A DNA stretch of 64,000 bases from Collybia mongolica (taxonomy: Eukaryota; Basidiomycota; Agaricomycetes; Agaricales; Clitocybaceae). Shown here in pieces: positions 12,973 to 25,936 of this stretch. The DNA is taken from assembly GCA_013420905.1 (NCBI GenBank), contig JAAXNY010000011.1:1736001-1800000 (forward strand), given 5' to 3'. The translations under genes were made by a program, and so were the position numbers. Position 1 is the first letter of the stretch; the number at the start of each line of letters is the position of its first letter. The notes beneath the pieces are model-generated. The model had not been told where the DNA came from. It made no database searches and saw nothing but the letters and a program-made list of their open reading frames with translations.

Positions 12973-14809
12973 TTCAAAAGAGAGGGAATATATTGGGAGC
13001 CAACCTTAGCCAACCTGAAGAATAACAACTAGATCTGATGATAATAATCTGGTAAAGCAGACGGCGATCTGAAAACTCTATTCACCATGTTGCGCAACCC
13101 TTCAATGATCTCGCACGATTCTCGGGATCCCTGGAAGGAAAAAGAAACGTAGAGCGGAGTCACAGTTTTGACATAAAATGCTTTAACCGAGGCGGCTGAG
13201 TGGTCTAAGTCTTTACTTGATTTTAATGTTCAAACTGCACTCCGCTTGTGCAATTTTACGAGGGGCCTATCGTCCTAGATATGGACGTTAACTTCGAAAA
13301 AAGACGCGGTACGCGATAAAGATGCAACCAACCTCAAAATACTCATGTGTCGACGCATTCGTCCCTTGTTGCCAAGTTTTATTGAGCGTTTCCCAGATAA
13401 TATTGCAATGTGCACTTGAGCCTTGGCAGATCTAATTTATCGTGAAATAATGGTTAAACCGGGGGCCCAAAATAGCCATTAGCGAAGATTGACCCACCAC
13501 CTCCTATTCCCGCTTCCATACGGTCAATGGGCGAGCTGCTGGGGCTTCCAGGGGTATTAACACTAACCCTCGTGTTGGCGTTGGGCGGCGGAAGGCTAAT
13601 TTACCCATCCTAGACCAAACCTGTCCGTAACAGAGGAGAACAGAGAGCCGAATAACTAGAAGTTCATTTGCCAAAGCACGTTTTCCGACTCAGGGTTTCA
13701 GACGACCACTCCATGCATAACTGAACGAGCGTTGCAGACTGTAGACTTGGAGTAGCGATTGCGCGCAGATTGTGCGGAGGTCGGTTGTACTTGTGGGGCC
13801 CGCTTGACGGGCGCAAACCTTGGGCAGCAACGTAGCGTCATTATGAGTCACCTCTGTCGGCAAATGTCCTCGTATGTTGTCCCTACGAATACGAGGGATG
13901 GCCCTGGAGCGCCAACACATCAGCTTCTACGTCAAATTAGAATAAAAGCCGTCCAACCTCTATTTCGAAAAAAGAGCGCCGAAAAGATTTTTGGATGGAA
14001 ACCAATCAACACGTGGCATGTCCGTTGTATCGCTTCGTGTCTAGGAATTTGGAACCTCTGGACGAAATTTACTAATAAATTAACGAGTCGGTCCGGTTAA
14101 CGTACGAGGCGTGCTTTCTCCACGCGCAGGAAACTGATAAGACAGCCCGTAGTAAAGATTATGAACTTGAAGACAGCTTGAACGTCTATTGCCAGTGTAT
14201 AAGGCAGCCCAGCCGATGTTTTGGTACCATAATCATTTTTGAAGTTTGGTAAATATGGGCTTTCCTATGCCTGCCAAATTCCTGGCAGCTGTACATGTGT
14301 TTGTGAGCGAGCTCCGAGATGCTTGCTGCGAATATGAGATGGTGGTGGTGAACAAGTCCAGAAATGCTGCGGAGTACGTAGTATGGTTGCTGAACTCCAG
14401 AGTACCGTACCTAGTGGCAACTTGGTGGTCGGATCTACAGGGCGATGCTTCGACATACAAACTTAGCCATAGAGGGCGCTTTAGACCGCAAAAATATTTG
14501 GTCCTATCGGGAGTTTCACTTTAAGTCATTGTTGAGTCCCAATTAAGAACAAAACGTTACAAAAGAAATCAACCCTGATTTATTGCTCTAAATTTAAATT
14601 TTAGGTGAAGCCCCTATTCACACATTTATGGACTAGAAGATCTCTGTGTAGTGCAGTACCAGTTGCAACGGTGGGCTTACAAAGTATATTTTCATATTAT
14701 CTAATCCAGAAATCTCCAGAACCGTTTATATCCAAGACCATCGTATTTTTCACCGATAATCGCTCTGACCGGAGTTGGCAAGGCTCATAGCTGTTGCACA
14801 GGCTCAACC
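12973..14809. other. Stretch without a secure gene
   Basis: Contains open frames at 13759-14100 and 14246-14524 (+) with no recognised domain. A tRNA A-box-like stretch near 13190-13215 was considered and rejected. The right part must contain the promoter of the Set5-like gene. Confidence 0.4.
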
Positions 14810-16294
14810 ATGACAACATTCACACCACCAGAGGTCGAACTGAGAGAAGCCCTTGTGTCACTAAAATTCCACAATCCTGGACTAGGGATCGCGAAGACCC
14901 ATGCTCTCCTCCTCGCGTCGTATCCTTCGTGGGCCGTCAGCGAGAAGCGTGTACGGAAAATTCTCCAAAGCGAAGGGCTTGTCCTGTGTGGGACGCCAGT
15001 TCCAGCATCTGGAAGCGGCACTCCAGCCGTCTACCCGTCGTCTCGAGTCATCCTAAATTTCGATGTGAACAAATGGACTCCAAAGGTCCAGGTACAGTAT
15101 TTCGACCAGAAGAAAGGAAAAGGACTGGTGGCAACGAAGGACATTGCAGAGGGAGAAATAATATGGAAAGAGGATCCATTTGTACTCGCTCCGGAGTGGT
15201 TCGTCCCCTGTATTTAATCGACCGTATTCGTTGTTCAGATAACCACAGGGAATTATTTGACATGCAGTTAACCTCCACTGCTTGTGGGTTCTGTAGCACC
15301 CTCCTTGACATCTCCTCACCTCTTATGATTTCGTGTCCTGCTTCGGCGGCGTCATCGTCCCACTGCCCTATCCGGTTTTGCAATCGATTGTGTCTTGCCC
15401 GTTCATCGCACCACCACCCACTTCTCTGTTGCGCTGCAAATCCTGCTTCCGTTCCAATTCTAAAGTGGGCTCGCGAAACGCAATGGATGGCGCTTCACGC
15501 ACTAGTGCAATGCACCTCCCGTATCCTATTGGCAAATCAGCACGAGAAACTAGAAGAGGACTGGAAGGTTGTTCGTGGTCTTGCGGAGCTCGGTCTTGAA
15601 GAGCGATTCAAATATAGTTTCGGATCGTGAGTATCACACAGTCCATCCGTGTATAACTCTGACCGATCGGCCGATTGAGAAGAGGCGGCCACCCGGAGCC
15701 CGATAGAGTTGCTTGGAAAAAAGCTCATATATTGTTCCTTCAGGCGTTTTCTGAGCCTCAGAACCCTACCGAGAAGAGGAAATTATACAGGATTCTGAAG
15801 AAACCTTTGGGACCAGAGCTGGCAAGAGAGTTATTTGATTATGAAGCGGGGTTTTTGAAAGGATTGGGAAGAATGAGCCTAAGTGAGTTGCTCGAATCCA
15901 TGCGCCGAGAGTGTCCTGGATCTCAATCTGACGACACATACCCTGAATAGATCTAGAAGCGCACGGCGGGTTATATGCTCTTCACTCTCATCTAAATCAT
16001 TCATGTTCGCCCAACGTCTCCGTGAGGCACTTGGATCAGCGCACCGCCCTGTCCCGGATAACCATAATCGCTAAGGGCCCAATTAAGGTTGGGGAAGAAT
16101 TGCTTGTGACATATGTCAATCCGGAAATGCACCTCAAGGCTCGAAGGAACGAACTCGAAGCGTGGGGCTTTGGGATCTGTCAATGTCAGAGATGTGTTGT
16201 GGAGGCACAAGATTACAAAGAAAATGAGACCGGGGAATTAGGAAGTCATGCAGACCTTGAGATTGAACTGAAGGCTGGACTGGGGATAATATGA
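14810..16294 (+). CDS. SET5: Set5-like SET-domain lysine methyltransferase
   Basis: Predicted protein (histone H4) lysine methyltransferase of 436 residues. Exons 14810-15198, 15249-15626, 15683-15882 and 15951-16294 join in phase (1311 nt). The SET domain opens with the KGKGLVATKDIAEGE motif (residues about 102-116). It is interrupted by a MYND-like cysteine cluster (ACGFC... CPIRFCNRLC...) and resumes with NHSCSPN at 338-344 and GEELLVTYVN, the AdoMet and substrate elements. A post-SET CQCQRC follows, with the family-typical ending ELKAGLG. An N-terminal helix-rich segment (residues 1-60) precedes it. In yeast, Set5 methylates H4 K5, K8 and K12 and silences subtelomeres and retrotransposons; the same role here is inference. 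Boundaries were fixed by keeping EWELFDMQ and the NHSCSPN exon in frame. Confidence 0.92.
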
Positions 16295-18148
16295 TGGAGG
16301 TTATGAGTACCCACGCTAGTGCGCCAATTCAAATTTGCTCAAACAATTCATCGACCAGGCCCTGTTGGAGATGTCATTCGTGGCCGCGTACAACCCAAAG
16401 GACTCGGCGATGGTCGTGAAGATACTTTTGTCGATGACCGTGACCTATTGGATGTGGTACGTATTCAGTTTCTGCTCGCCAGTGCTGGCCTAAGGTCCTT
16501 GTCGGCCAAGGCTGATATTTACTGTTATTGAGGCGTGCTGATGCCGGACCCCACTTCGTAAAACCAAACTACACATAGTTTACAGACCGCAAGTGTTCTA
16601 CACGGGAAGCGAGCCTAAACGGCGATCCAGGCATAATGCATAAAGTGTGTAGGACTCAAAAAAGCAAGCGTTTAAAGCAGCAGTCAACTCAACACGTGAT
16701 CATGACCGAAAGACGCCCAATATCTCGTACTGGTAGCGACATAAAACCATGGTGCCAGGCCTTCAGGCCCGAACCACTTCATCGCCTTCGCATACATATA
16801 GGTCGTGCACCTCCAATCCTGGGTATTTCCATACCATGAGAGCTTGCCGACAGTTCTCTTCCACGCGTCCCGGTCAGGGAATACGGACCTACTGACCTGC
16901 CTTCGCACAGGGGGCGCACAGTAGTCGGGCAACCATTACGGACGATCTAGTGACAATGGACCGGACTCTGATGCCTTACTTTCCCGAAATATTGTTGTGC
17001 GCATCCTGGGTTACATGTGAGCCAGGTTATTCCTAGATCGGGGGACCAGCAGAAATCATCGAGATCAACCCCGGTAGAAATACATAATTCTGAGTCTCTT
17101 TACAGTCCCCTCTCTCCAATACTCCGTGAACACCGCGGGAATTATGCGTTCGTCGTTTTTAACCCTGTTAACATGGGGTATGTGTCGCGGACTCGATTCT
17201 TACCCATACGCTGAGCGGCTATTTTGTACCGGCTCCCTTGCCAGAAGTCAATGTAGCCGCTCTTCTAACCAGTAAGTTCTGTGGATACGAAAAATTCGAT
17301 AAGCATGAGTCTAGCTGTATGATGCCAAGCTAACCTTCGTCAGGCCTTCTGCGTGGTGGTCCTTAACACATACCCAGAACGCTAGCCATGGAGCGTACAT
17401 CGGGCGAGATGGTAGAGGTAGATTCAAGCATGACCAGACCTGCCGCAATGAATTCTGCGTGAATAGTGGGTCAACCGGCCACGGCAGCTATCTCCATCGC
17501 TTAATCGTTCTTGGACCGGGGACGCTTCCACGGCAGGAAGGTTTCGTGAGAAAACGTATCTGGGGATATTGCTTTTACAGAATCGAAATCCTCCCTCTTC
17601 AGGCTGAAACACATGTTAACACATGCCACGAATTACGCCGTCGATCTTGTGAGAACAATGCCACTCCTCCACATCCCCATCACGCTAACACAAATTTCCA
17701 GAGTAGCTCGGCTCGCAATGTCGTATATGCCCTCTCTGTTTGGTTTATTTTTAGACGCGTCATGTTGGGTCTGTCTTCCTCGAAGGTCCCGTGCAGCTGA
17801 TGGGCTTCTCAGATGTCTTGGAACCTAGTTGTACATGTGCTGTAGTGTTCATACATGAGAAGCCACATACAGGTAAGGGAGTCGCGTCGGACTGGGACAT
17901 ACTTGGCTGGCGCCCCGAAGGCTGGACGGAATGCATTTGCAGGTGTCGGGCGAGAGTGAATGTCCGCGAAGTAATTTCACGGGCGTTTTCCTGCAAGCAT
18001 TACAGGGAACCAGTTTCGGAAATCCAGCACTCCCGTCCCAGGTCCGACCCCGCCCCTCCGTCTGGAAGTATGATATACGGCTTGAGTGATTTCAAACACC
18101 ACTTATGCCTCCAATTCTAACCCGGGGGATGCCTCGCCCTCCGACTGG
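16295..18148. other. Stretch without a secure gene
   Basis: Short open frames on both strands only; no domain, repeat or RNA gene was recognised. CpG is normal, so this is not part of the transposon block. Confidence 0.4.
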
Positions 18149-19786
18149 CTACTGGGTCGCGGTACCATCATTCCCCTGTTCGTAGCGATGCGCCATTTCA
18201 AACGTGATAGAAGGGTTAGTAACCCGGGTTCGGAATATTATCCGAGTCGACATCCCAAATGCAAGCTCGTCGTCGCCATTAGTGGTGTTATATTGCTTCA
18301 AATTGAGTGTCAGGCGTCCTATCATAGTTGTCGTGATGCTAACCAGGCCCGCGACTTTTAAGGGAAAATGCCGAAGTATTGGCTTATAGATCAGTACTCA
18401 CCATGCGGACCAGCTAACATCAAGGGCGTTAGTCAAGAGAACCTGTACATGTAAATGGGGACTGACGTCTCTAACGATGTAAAGTCACTTTCTCGAACAA
18501 CCTAAGCATGACAACCTTCAGCGAAAGAATACTTCATACAATAATTTCCGACTTACACTGTTGTGCTTCGCCTCGAAGGCAGCCCGGGCTAGGACCCATG
18601 CAAGGTTGCTCGCAAACACAACAAAAAAATATAGTGTTCCGTCTCTGATAATCAGCTGGACCAGCGGCATTTGATTTCGATAACGACCCGAACGTCGATA
18701 GAGGCCCACAGTCAAAAGGATTCCAACGATGGCATCAAATACCACCGCGGGGACAACAAACCACACACCTGACGACGGCCTAAGAAGCCCCATGAACTTG
18801 AACAGATCTTCCCGAGAGAACATAAATTGAACGTACTCTATAAATAAAATCTTTGATATGTTGCCAACTGACAAAAAGAGTGACGCTGTTTATGAAAAGG
18901 GCTTGAGTCAAGGCATTAAGCGCAACCATCAATATGCACCTTGATAGGCAAAAAAGCTCATCGTAGACAGGTGGGCAATCCATAGGAACATCAGAAGTAC
19001 AAGGATAGGTTTGTTGCCACCATAAACGGCGGAGACTCTGCAAGGAGCAAGGAACACATCTTCGTTAACGAAATTTTAAGTGGATAATATCCACTAACCT
19101 CAGAATCAACATAAGCTCTGCAATCAACATAGAAACAATGGTCAAAAGAACCAGAACAAGGACTGGATGGCTAGATGTTGGAAATATGGTAAGTCGGTCT
19201 AACTGATGTGCGAGGAGATGATAAGCTGACAACTGTTAACCGGCAATTTGCCTGATTAGCTCGTATTGATATGTTTAAGATAGATTCCTTACATTTGTGT
19301 CCTCGCCCTGCATAGCACCATCAACCGTAGTCATTGGGACCAAAGTGACCCCAAGCACATATATGACCATCGCTATCAGCGTAAAGTACCTGTTTATGAG
19401 AAAGAGAACATCGACTGATTGGCCTTAAGAGAAGCGTTCCGGCTTGAAACATGAAGGCGTCACTCACTGATTGTCATTCTCCTCCTCCATACGTAGTTGA
19501 TCTAGACAAGCGTTTAGCCCCCACGATATTTAAATGGTGCAGTGGAGACACGACCTCATCCCCGATAGTCAAAACGTGGTCGAACAGGAGGACAACGAAG
19601 GATACAAGGGTCGTATTCTGGAGAAGAAATCAGCATACGTAAGGGCATGACAACAAAAAGCGGAGCTGGCTCACAAGTACCAGTCGGCTGCATACAAGTA
19701 TGAATTCATTGGTAAAATATACGAGACATGTCAAAAGTGTATACGTACTCTGTCCAGAAACGCTCTACAAGCCTGGGGTCACCCAT
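18149..19786 (-). CDS. DUF6533 seven-helix membrane protein, copy A
   Basis: Integral membrane protein of 319 residues; the biochemical role of DUF6533 proteins is not known. Exons (minus): 19786-19749, 19687-19675, 19617-19555, 19501-19468, 19423-19293, 19232-19231, 19170-19099, 19037-18940, 18885-18837, 18779-18557, 18501-18467, 18413-18402, 18338-18149; total 960 nt. The DUF6533 signature is VLLFDHVLTIGDE followed by YVWRRRMTI and LINRYFTLIAM. Further helices are at PVLVLVLLTIVSMLIAELML, NKPILVLLMFLWIAHL, WFVVPAVVFDAIVGILLTVG and GTLYFFVVFASNLAWVL. The last core segment is WSACITTTMIGRLTLNL, and the tail is polar. Phase requires a 2-nt exon (TT) between the NRYFTL exon and the next helix. 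Its exon lengths match copies B and C almost exactly. Confidence 0.85.
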
Positions 19787-20379
19787 GGCTCAAATAGGGC
19801 GCACACTTTCCTGCTCTGAAGGCGAAAGGGTTGTTTATGGAAGAAAACAGCAGCTTGACACTGTAGGGAAGGCGCTGATATATACCCATGTACAGAATCA
19901 TCGTCGGCTCGGGTCTGTCAGTCAAAATTGATCCCATGATCACTATATTCACTTAAGCAAATCCCATCTGGCGTAATCCGGACAGGTAACAACGCGTAGC
20001 TCCACATATACCACCAGCGAACCCCGATCTTTCATTCATTTTCGGTTCTAATGTCGTCATCCTGATACCCAGTCCTGCCTTCTGAGCTTTCGTTATCTTC
20101 GGAAGGGAGTGATGCTAAATGCTATCCTTGCGCTATGCTAGTCAGAATGTGGGTCAGTTTAGAAGTAGAGGAATCTATCCCAGGTTACCAGCCTCGCGGG
20201 TCTGTGTCCCCGAGTTCCGGCAGCGTGGACGAGAACGTCCGCGGCCCGGCTGTCATAGGTTTATAGCTGAGTTTGTAAATTGCGGAGGCGGAGGGTAGGT
20301 ATAGAATTGGGTTCTTATCACCTTTTTAAGTGAGTTTATGATAATTCATCGGTCATGTTGATGGGTTTCTCAGTGCCCC

Positions 20380-20950
20380 TTTAGTACGTATGCCACACCG
20401 CATAAATGTACCCATTGATTGTGGAGACCGAATAAAAAGCCTAGGATTGGTTTCAATTTGCTATAAAACACATATAACAAGATCCTCAAGAATTGTGAAC
20501 TCACTAATCTTAGAATCAACATTGCCTCCACCACGGCTAACCTATACAGAAATCGAGACGACGGCAGGCAAGAAAAACTGGAGATAGGTTAATTCGGTTA
20601 TGTCGAGGTATCGTAACATCGACAACTCTGTTGGTGTCATAAGTTGCAACAACCTAGGGTCAATCCATTTAGCCTTGTTAACACCGCGGTGTACCAAATA
20701 GGTATGCCCACACTCCTACATCGGTAGTGTCAGTTCGGTGTGGGAGCCGATTGTAGAAGATTCAAACACTATTCGAACATGTTTCTTGGAGACATACATC
20801 TTGTCATCAGCTACTTCCAAACAAGCTCTACCTTAGAGCATAGATAAGCAGAAACTTTGATACAACTTACTTCATTTGCAATTGTCAGGATAAGGCGGAG
20901 AAACAAAGCAAATGAAATGGTAAGAGATAGCTATTTCTGGATGTTAGTGT
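20380..20950 (-). pseudogene. Decayed fourth DUF6533 copy
   Basis: Just upstream of copy A and in the same orientation. About 20930-20870 reads SFALFLRLILTIANE up to a GTAAGT donor, matching the SFIVLLFDHILTIGDE exon of the intact copies but with the key residues changed. After a normal-sized intron the next exon reads VELVWK and then a stop. Farther down, about 20560-20500 matches the fourth-exon-group helix (VVEAMLILR) with frame breaks and a lost donor. Degenerate similarity continues to about 20440. This is a tandem relic rather than a working gene. Confidence 0.6.
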
Positions 20951-21568
20951 AATATTGAAAAAAAAAAAATCCGGTCTCACTTTTAACCAAGTGCTGAAGT
21001 AAATGATACGAATGTTCGTGACGACAAGGATAACGCAAGGAACAACCAACTCACCTAACCCAACTAGTCTAGGCAAACGTCCACGACGAATATAACTGGA
21101 TTTCTGGCCAATGGTTTGAAACTTCCTGACATATTCCGAAGGGACATTGATGGCAACGGTTATTGAAGGAGCTTCTGTATTAATTAATACTCGTGTTCGT
21201 TCCCTAACTATTATGATCCTCTTGTGCAAGTCGGATTCGAGACATCCTTTTAGCGGTTTGTATAACTCCACTTGCCAGCACACGGAAACAACATGGAAGT
21301 CCAGAGTCGCTTCCGTGGGTGCCTCTATCCCCAGGCCGCATCCCGAGCCTTGCGCCGGGGCCGTACAATACTAAAGTCAACTTTGTTGTACACAAATCGT
21401 GTTGGGACAAGGAAAGTTGGGTAACAGGAGGAAATGCTGGCTCGGGACTCGGGCCCGGAAGGCTGGTGAAAATAGGAACAAACAAAAGGGACGCGTAACC
21501 TGGAACGCGGGATCCTTTTAATCTTTAGTTATTTGCTTCCTCCCTTCCTCCCTTCTCAATATTTCTAG

Positions 21569-23575
21569 ATGGCACCAATCGCAGTACATATTAAACATGC
21601 TGGAAAAGTCTACGACATCCAGCTCGACCCAGATCTTCCACCAAATGTCTTCAAAGATTCCGTCTACCAGACGACAGGTGTCCCTGTCGACCGGATGAAG
21701 GTCATGGTCAAGGGTGGCGTCCTTAAAGAAGATTCATCATGGAAGAAGATCTCCCCGAAGGAGGGGCAGACCTTTATGGTTATCGGTGCTGCCGGTGAAC
21801 TCCCGAAACCACCTACGAAACAGATTGTCTTTCTTGAAGGTGAATATTACTAATATCGGCAGTGGACTACTTACTGACGGATCTGCAGACATGGATGATG
21901 CTGAACTCGCAGAAGCAGTGAGTGATCGGTTATGTGTGTCGATATCTATCTAAAATAACCAGCTCGCGAAACCTGTCGGATTGCGCAACCTCGGAAATAC
22001 TTGTTACATGAACTCTTCTGTCCAAGCCCTGCGCGCCATCCCAGAGCTGCAGGTTGCCCTCAGTGTGTATGTGTATGACTACATGTGTGCTTTCCCAGCT
22101 GATCTCGCACAGTCCGTCGCTCCAGTCACCTACACCTCTTCCTGGCTCCCTCCGAGACCTGTATGCTACCATGTCGCGCACAACGGATAGCATCACCCCC
22201 ATGACGTTTTTGTCGGTGCTTCGGCAAGTCAACCCTCAATTTGCAGAGATGGATCGGGGATCGAAGGCACATGGAATGATGGCAGGGTATGCGCAGCAAG
22301 GTGGGTCTAAACGCTGCAGATGTGATGCTAACTAATAGTACCTAACAGATGCGGAGGAGTGCTTTGGTCAGATCGTGAACTCTCTACGAAATGTTCCCGG
22401 TCTCCCATCATCGGATGGAGGCTCCACAGAAACGAAGAAGTTCGTAGACCAGTATCTCATGGGTGTGATGCGCAGGGAGCTCAAATGCGATGAGGCGCCG
22501 ACAGAGGAGCCTACCGTTTCTCACGAAAACATCCTCAAGCTCGAATGCAATATTAACATAACGACGAACTTCATGCTCACCGGACTCATGAATTCGCTTG
22601 ATCAAAAGGTTGAAAAATCATCTCCAACGTTGGGGCGGCAAGCTGTATACACGCAAAAGTCGCGCGTGACTCGGCTTCCTGGATATCTTATCGTTCACAT
22701 GGTGCGATTTGCTTGGCGGCAGGATATCATGAAGAAAGCGAAGATCATGGTGAGACTATTATCCTCAGTGAATTCGGGCACTGCTTTAACCATACAACAG
22801 CGAAAAGTAAAATTCCCATTGGAGTTCGACGCGTTAGACCTTGCCACAGAAGATCTCAAAACAAAACTTTTACCCGTAAGCCGCCGCCTGAAGGAAGTGG
22901 AGAAAGAGCGAGCGGAGAGGCGGAAGGTGCGCAAACGGACAAAGGTCGCAGCGCCCACTGCATCTAGTTCCACCCCGGCTGCTGCACCAGCAGGCGAGAC
23001 TGGTAATGTGACAATGGGTGACGAGACAACTACAGAAACAAAGACAACAGCGGGTGGAGAGCTCGAGGAGGAGAGCGTGTACCGTGCAAAGGAACTCGCT
23101 GAATTAGAAGCATTGTTAAGCGATGATGTCAGGAAAGATACAGGGTGCAGCGGTAGCGGGCTGTATGATCTTGTCGGTGAGCAAAGACCTCCCTTTAGTG
23201 TTGGATGATAATGAACGGACCTCGGTAGCTATCGTGACGCACAAGGGTGCAGCTGCAGATGCAGGGCATTACATGAGCTTCGTAAAGAAGAGCGTCTTCC
23301 ACGCATCAAAACATGGACCCAGGGCTTCAAACGGTGAAGCAGAAGCTGGCGCGGTTCCACGTCTCGAGCTCGACGACGACGACGAGGATTGGTACAAATT
23401 CGATGATGACAAGGTGTCTGTATTCCCGAAAGAGAAGTTATCTACACTGGACGGCGGAGGTATGTGCTTTTTGTTGTAAGTCTATGAATTGGTCGCTGAT
23501 GATGTACAACCCTGTCTTGCAGGAGAGGACTCGTCTGCATATGTTTTGGTTTATAAGACCAAATCCTTGGCGTGA
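21569..23575 (+). CDS. UBP6: Proteasome-associated deubiquitinase Ubp6/USP14
   Basis: Cysteine protease (C19) that docks on the proteasome and trims ubiquitin from substrates; 554 residues. Exons 21569-21839, 21889-21917, 21963-22064, 22099-22300, 22349-22749, 22801-23176, 23229-23459 and 23523-23575 (1665 nt). Residues 1-75 form the ubiquitin-like domain that binds the proteasome base. The catalytic Cys is C114 in GLRNLGNTCYMN, the Gln/Asp-rich DAEECF box follows, and the His is H474 in ADAGHYMSFV. The end, GGGEDSSAYVLVYK, is typical for the family. A charged, low-complexity insert (about 330-440: E/K/R-rich, then T/A/E-rich) interrupts the catalytic domain. The intron at 22750-22800 is 51 nt with no in-frame stop, so its retention would add 17 residues. 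The gene lies inside the DUF6533 cluster with no functional link apparent. Confidence 0.95.
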
Positions 23576-24468
23576 TCAGACAAGTGTGTATATAACATAG
23601 TTCTACATACGCGTTCGGTCCATGTGGGAGACAGAGATAGGTGGGCAAAAAATGTGTATCGAAATGAAAACATACCGTTGTTGTGTTTTGATATGTATGT
23701 ACATAGGCTAGCCACATACGTACCATTCAGGGTGACGGACTACGCCTGGCACACCCTTTAATTTTCAAAATCAAGTGTCTAGGAGTTCCCCACATGAATC
23801 CATGCACCAACTTCCACAGTATCATCAAACTTTCATCGGTAGTGATGGCGGGATCACCGGGGTGGACCCATCGAGGAACAACCAATTTTGATATTTTTAC
23901 TGCTTCTGCGTCAGACTCAAAGTGGTCCAACACATTGAAACGTGGCTGTTCCAACCTTGATGGAGTTCAGGTGTGGTGTCCAAGGTTCAACAACCCTCAA
24001 CTATTTTGATGCCGGTCTCTGTTAGAGATACACTGCTAGTCAGGGTATGTTCTCACATCAGCATGCTCTTTACATCAAGTTCTCCAATTCTTATCGATTC
24101 AAACGGCTCATTTATGACGGATCATCTCAATCACGATTCACATCCTCTTGGACTCTTAATGGCGAACGACCCATGATTGATTATGAGTTCCAGGACCGAA
24201 CACGCCTTAAATGAACGTCGGCCGCTTCAAGACGCATCATGCATCATATCTGCACAAGCGAGCATGCAGGCAGTGTCTCCGGACATCATGATTCCATGCG
24301 TGATCAAGGGAAACCCGGAGGTTATCTATAAGGTATATTTGGACAATGTCTTTAGTAAAGGATCAACACGTCGTTGCCCTCCACTCCTCCCACCACCTGT
24401 GATCCCCTTCTTCCCTCTGACTCTTTCCCGGACGAGATCCAACGGATTGAACACCTCGATACTATTCC
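23576..24468. other. Intergenic stretch between UBP6 and DUF6533 copy B
   Basis: Short open frames on both strands (for example 23727-23954 minus and 24177-24485 plus) without recognised domains. It must include the UBP6 3' UTR and the copy B promoter. Confidence 0.4.
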
Positions 24469-25936
24469 ATGGAATACGATCCTGAAAGAGTGGAAGTAGG
24501 CTGGAGCGAGTACGCCCATGGTTGGGAACTTACAAAATAGCTGTGTTGACACTGTTATGCATTACAGGCGGCTTCTTTTCGTAAGCATCTTCTTGATGTT
24601 CACGCTCGCTGCTCGTTGAACCTCAAAATAGAGTACAATCCTCCTATCATTCATCGTTCTACTCTACGACCACCTTCTGACATTCGCTGATGAGGTAGTT
24701 TGATATCTCGCCCCCCATACTCACCCTCATTCAATTACTTCAACACTTCAGGTAGAATATATATGGAAGCGGAGATGGACACCTTGTAAGTTTTCAGCAT
24801 GCGTTGGTACTTGGCCTATTCTAATGTCTGTTTTCACCAGTCAGTGTCCTCTTCATACTCAACAGATATTTTGTGGTCCTTACGATGATTGCTTATCTTT
24901 GCGCCATCTCGGATTTCAATGAACACAAGGTAAGTCTGATTTCGATCACCTGCGGAATTGGCGACGCTGATATCAATTTGGATGATGTGGTAGCTGTCAG
25001 TACTCAATTCATTTATTTTCGCGGACACGTTAGCTGACTTTGAGCTGCAGTCAGCCTGCCTTGATCCTTGTAATCCTGTCATCAGTTACAATATTAGTGG
25101 CTGAGGCCATGTTATCCCTCCGGTAAGCCATACATGTCCATATATTGGAACATCTTGACCGAAACCCACTAGGGTTTACGCGGTTTACAATAATAATAAG
25201 CTAATCCTTGGCCTTGCTTTATCTGTTTGGATCACTCACCTGGTGACCATTTGCATTGCTATTGTTGGGAAAGAAGGTCCAATTTTTTTTTCTTCAGAAT
25301 ATAGTATGAATGGACCCTGACCAGACCCGGGAATAGGTATATTGAATCCCACAAGCCTTGGGTGGAATACTGTCCTCGATATATCCTCGGATGTTCGGCT
25401 TCTATTCGTCCTCCCTGCCGTTGTGTTTGATGCACTCGTCGGAATGCTTTTGACACTAGGACTTTATCGAAATTTTGGACCGTATAGGGTTAAGATGCCG
25501 CTTGTTAGACTCATCATAAGAGATGGGATCCTGTATTTCGCCGTGGTGTTTGCATCCAATGTCGCATGGATCCTTATCAACGCCCTCCTGGCTGATAAAG
25601 TGGTGAGCGCGCTCATATCTCTGCCTTTTTAAAACTCAATTATCGTTTCAGTGGTTGATCGGACTCCAGTTTACTCCAATGGAAATGTGAGTTGTTGAGC
25701 AACTATTCGTTTTCTTCGGGCCGGGGTATATGCTCATCACACCATTAACTCCACAATCTGATAGCTGGTCTGCATGGTGGGCGCTTTTTCTGCATTCTAA
25801 GCAACCTCCAGACTTGACCTCGCTATGTAGTATCACAGCAACCATGATTGGGCGGTTGACCCTCAATCTCAGGATGTACGATCCTGCTGGGAATGACGAG
25901 CTCACCTTCGCCACGATGAGCCTAAAGTTTACTTAA
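24469..25936 (+). CDS. DUF6533 seven-helix membrane protein, copy B
   Basis: Membrane protein of 278 residues, function unknown. Exons 24469-24509, 24568-24580, 24632-24694, 24752-24785, 24841-24929, 24994-24995, 25051-25122, 25173-25276, 25337-25602, 25652-25686, 25765-25776 and 25831-25936 (837 nt). DUF6533 signature: VLLYDHLLTFADE, then VEYIWKRRW and FILNRYFVVLTM. Helices follow at PALILVILSSVTILVAEAML, LILGLALSVWITHLVTI, LLFVLPAVVFDALVGMLLTL and ILYFAVVFASNVAWIL, then WSACITATMIGRLTLNLR. It shares with A and C the 13-, 63-, 34-, 2-, 72-, 35- and 12-nt exons. Unlike them it has no intron between the exons corresponding to their ninth and tenth. The C-terminal tail is shorter than in C. Confidence 0.85.

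Noticed and set aside
13180..13260. tRNA-like stretch (GGCTGAGTGGTCTAAG resembles a Leu/Ser A box)
   Set aside because: No matching 3' acceptor strand, and the only B-box-like sequence (TGTTCAAACTGC) is poor and wrongly spaced.
15333..15599. Overlapping plus and minus frames within the Set5-like gene
   Set aside because: They are shadows of exon 2 in other frames.
19171..19232. Alternative 29-nt exon in DUF6533 copy A (and 29/35 nt in C and B) in place of the 2-nt exon
   Set aside because: It would leave 3' introns of 33, 35 and 22 nt, too short for this genome, and the encoded peptides are not conserved between copies.
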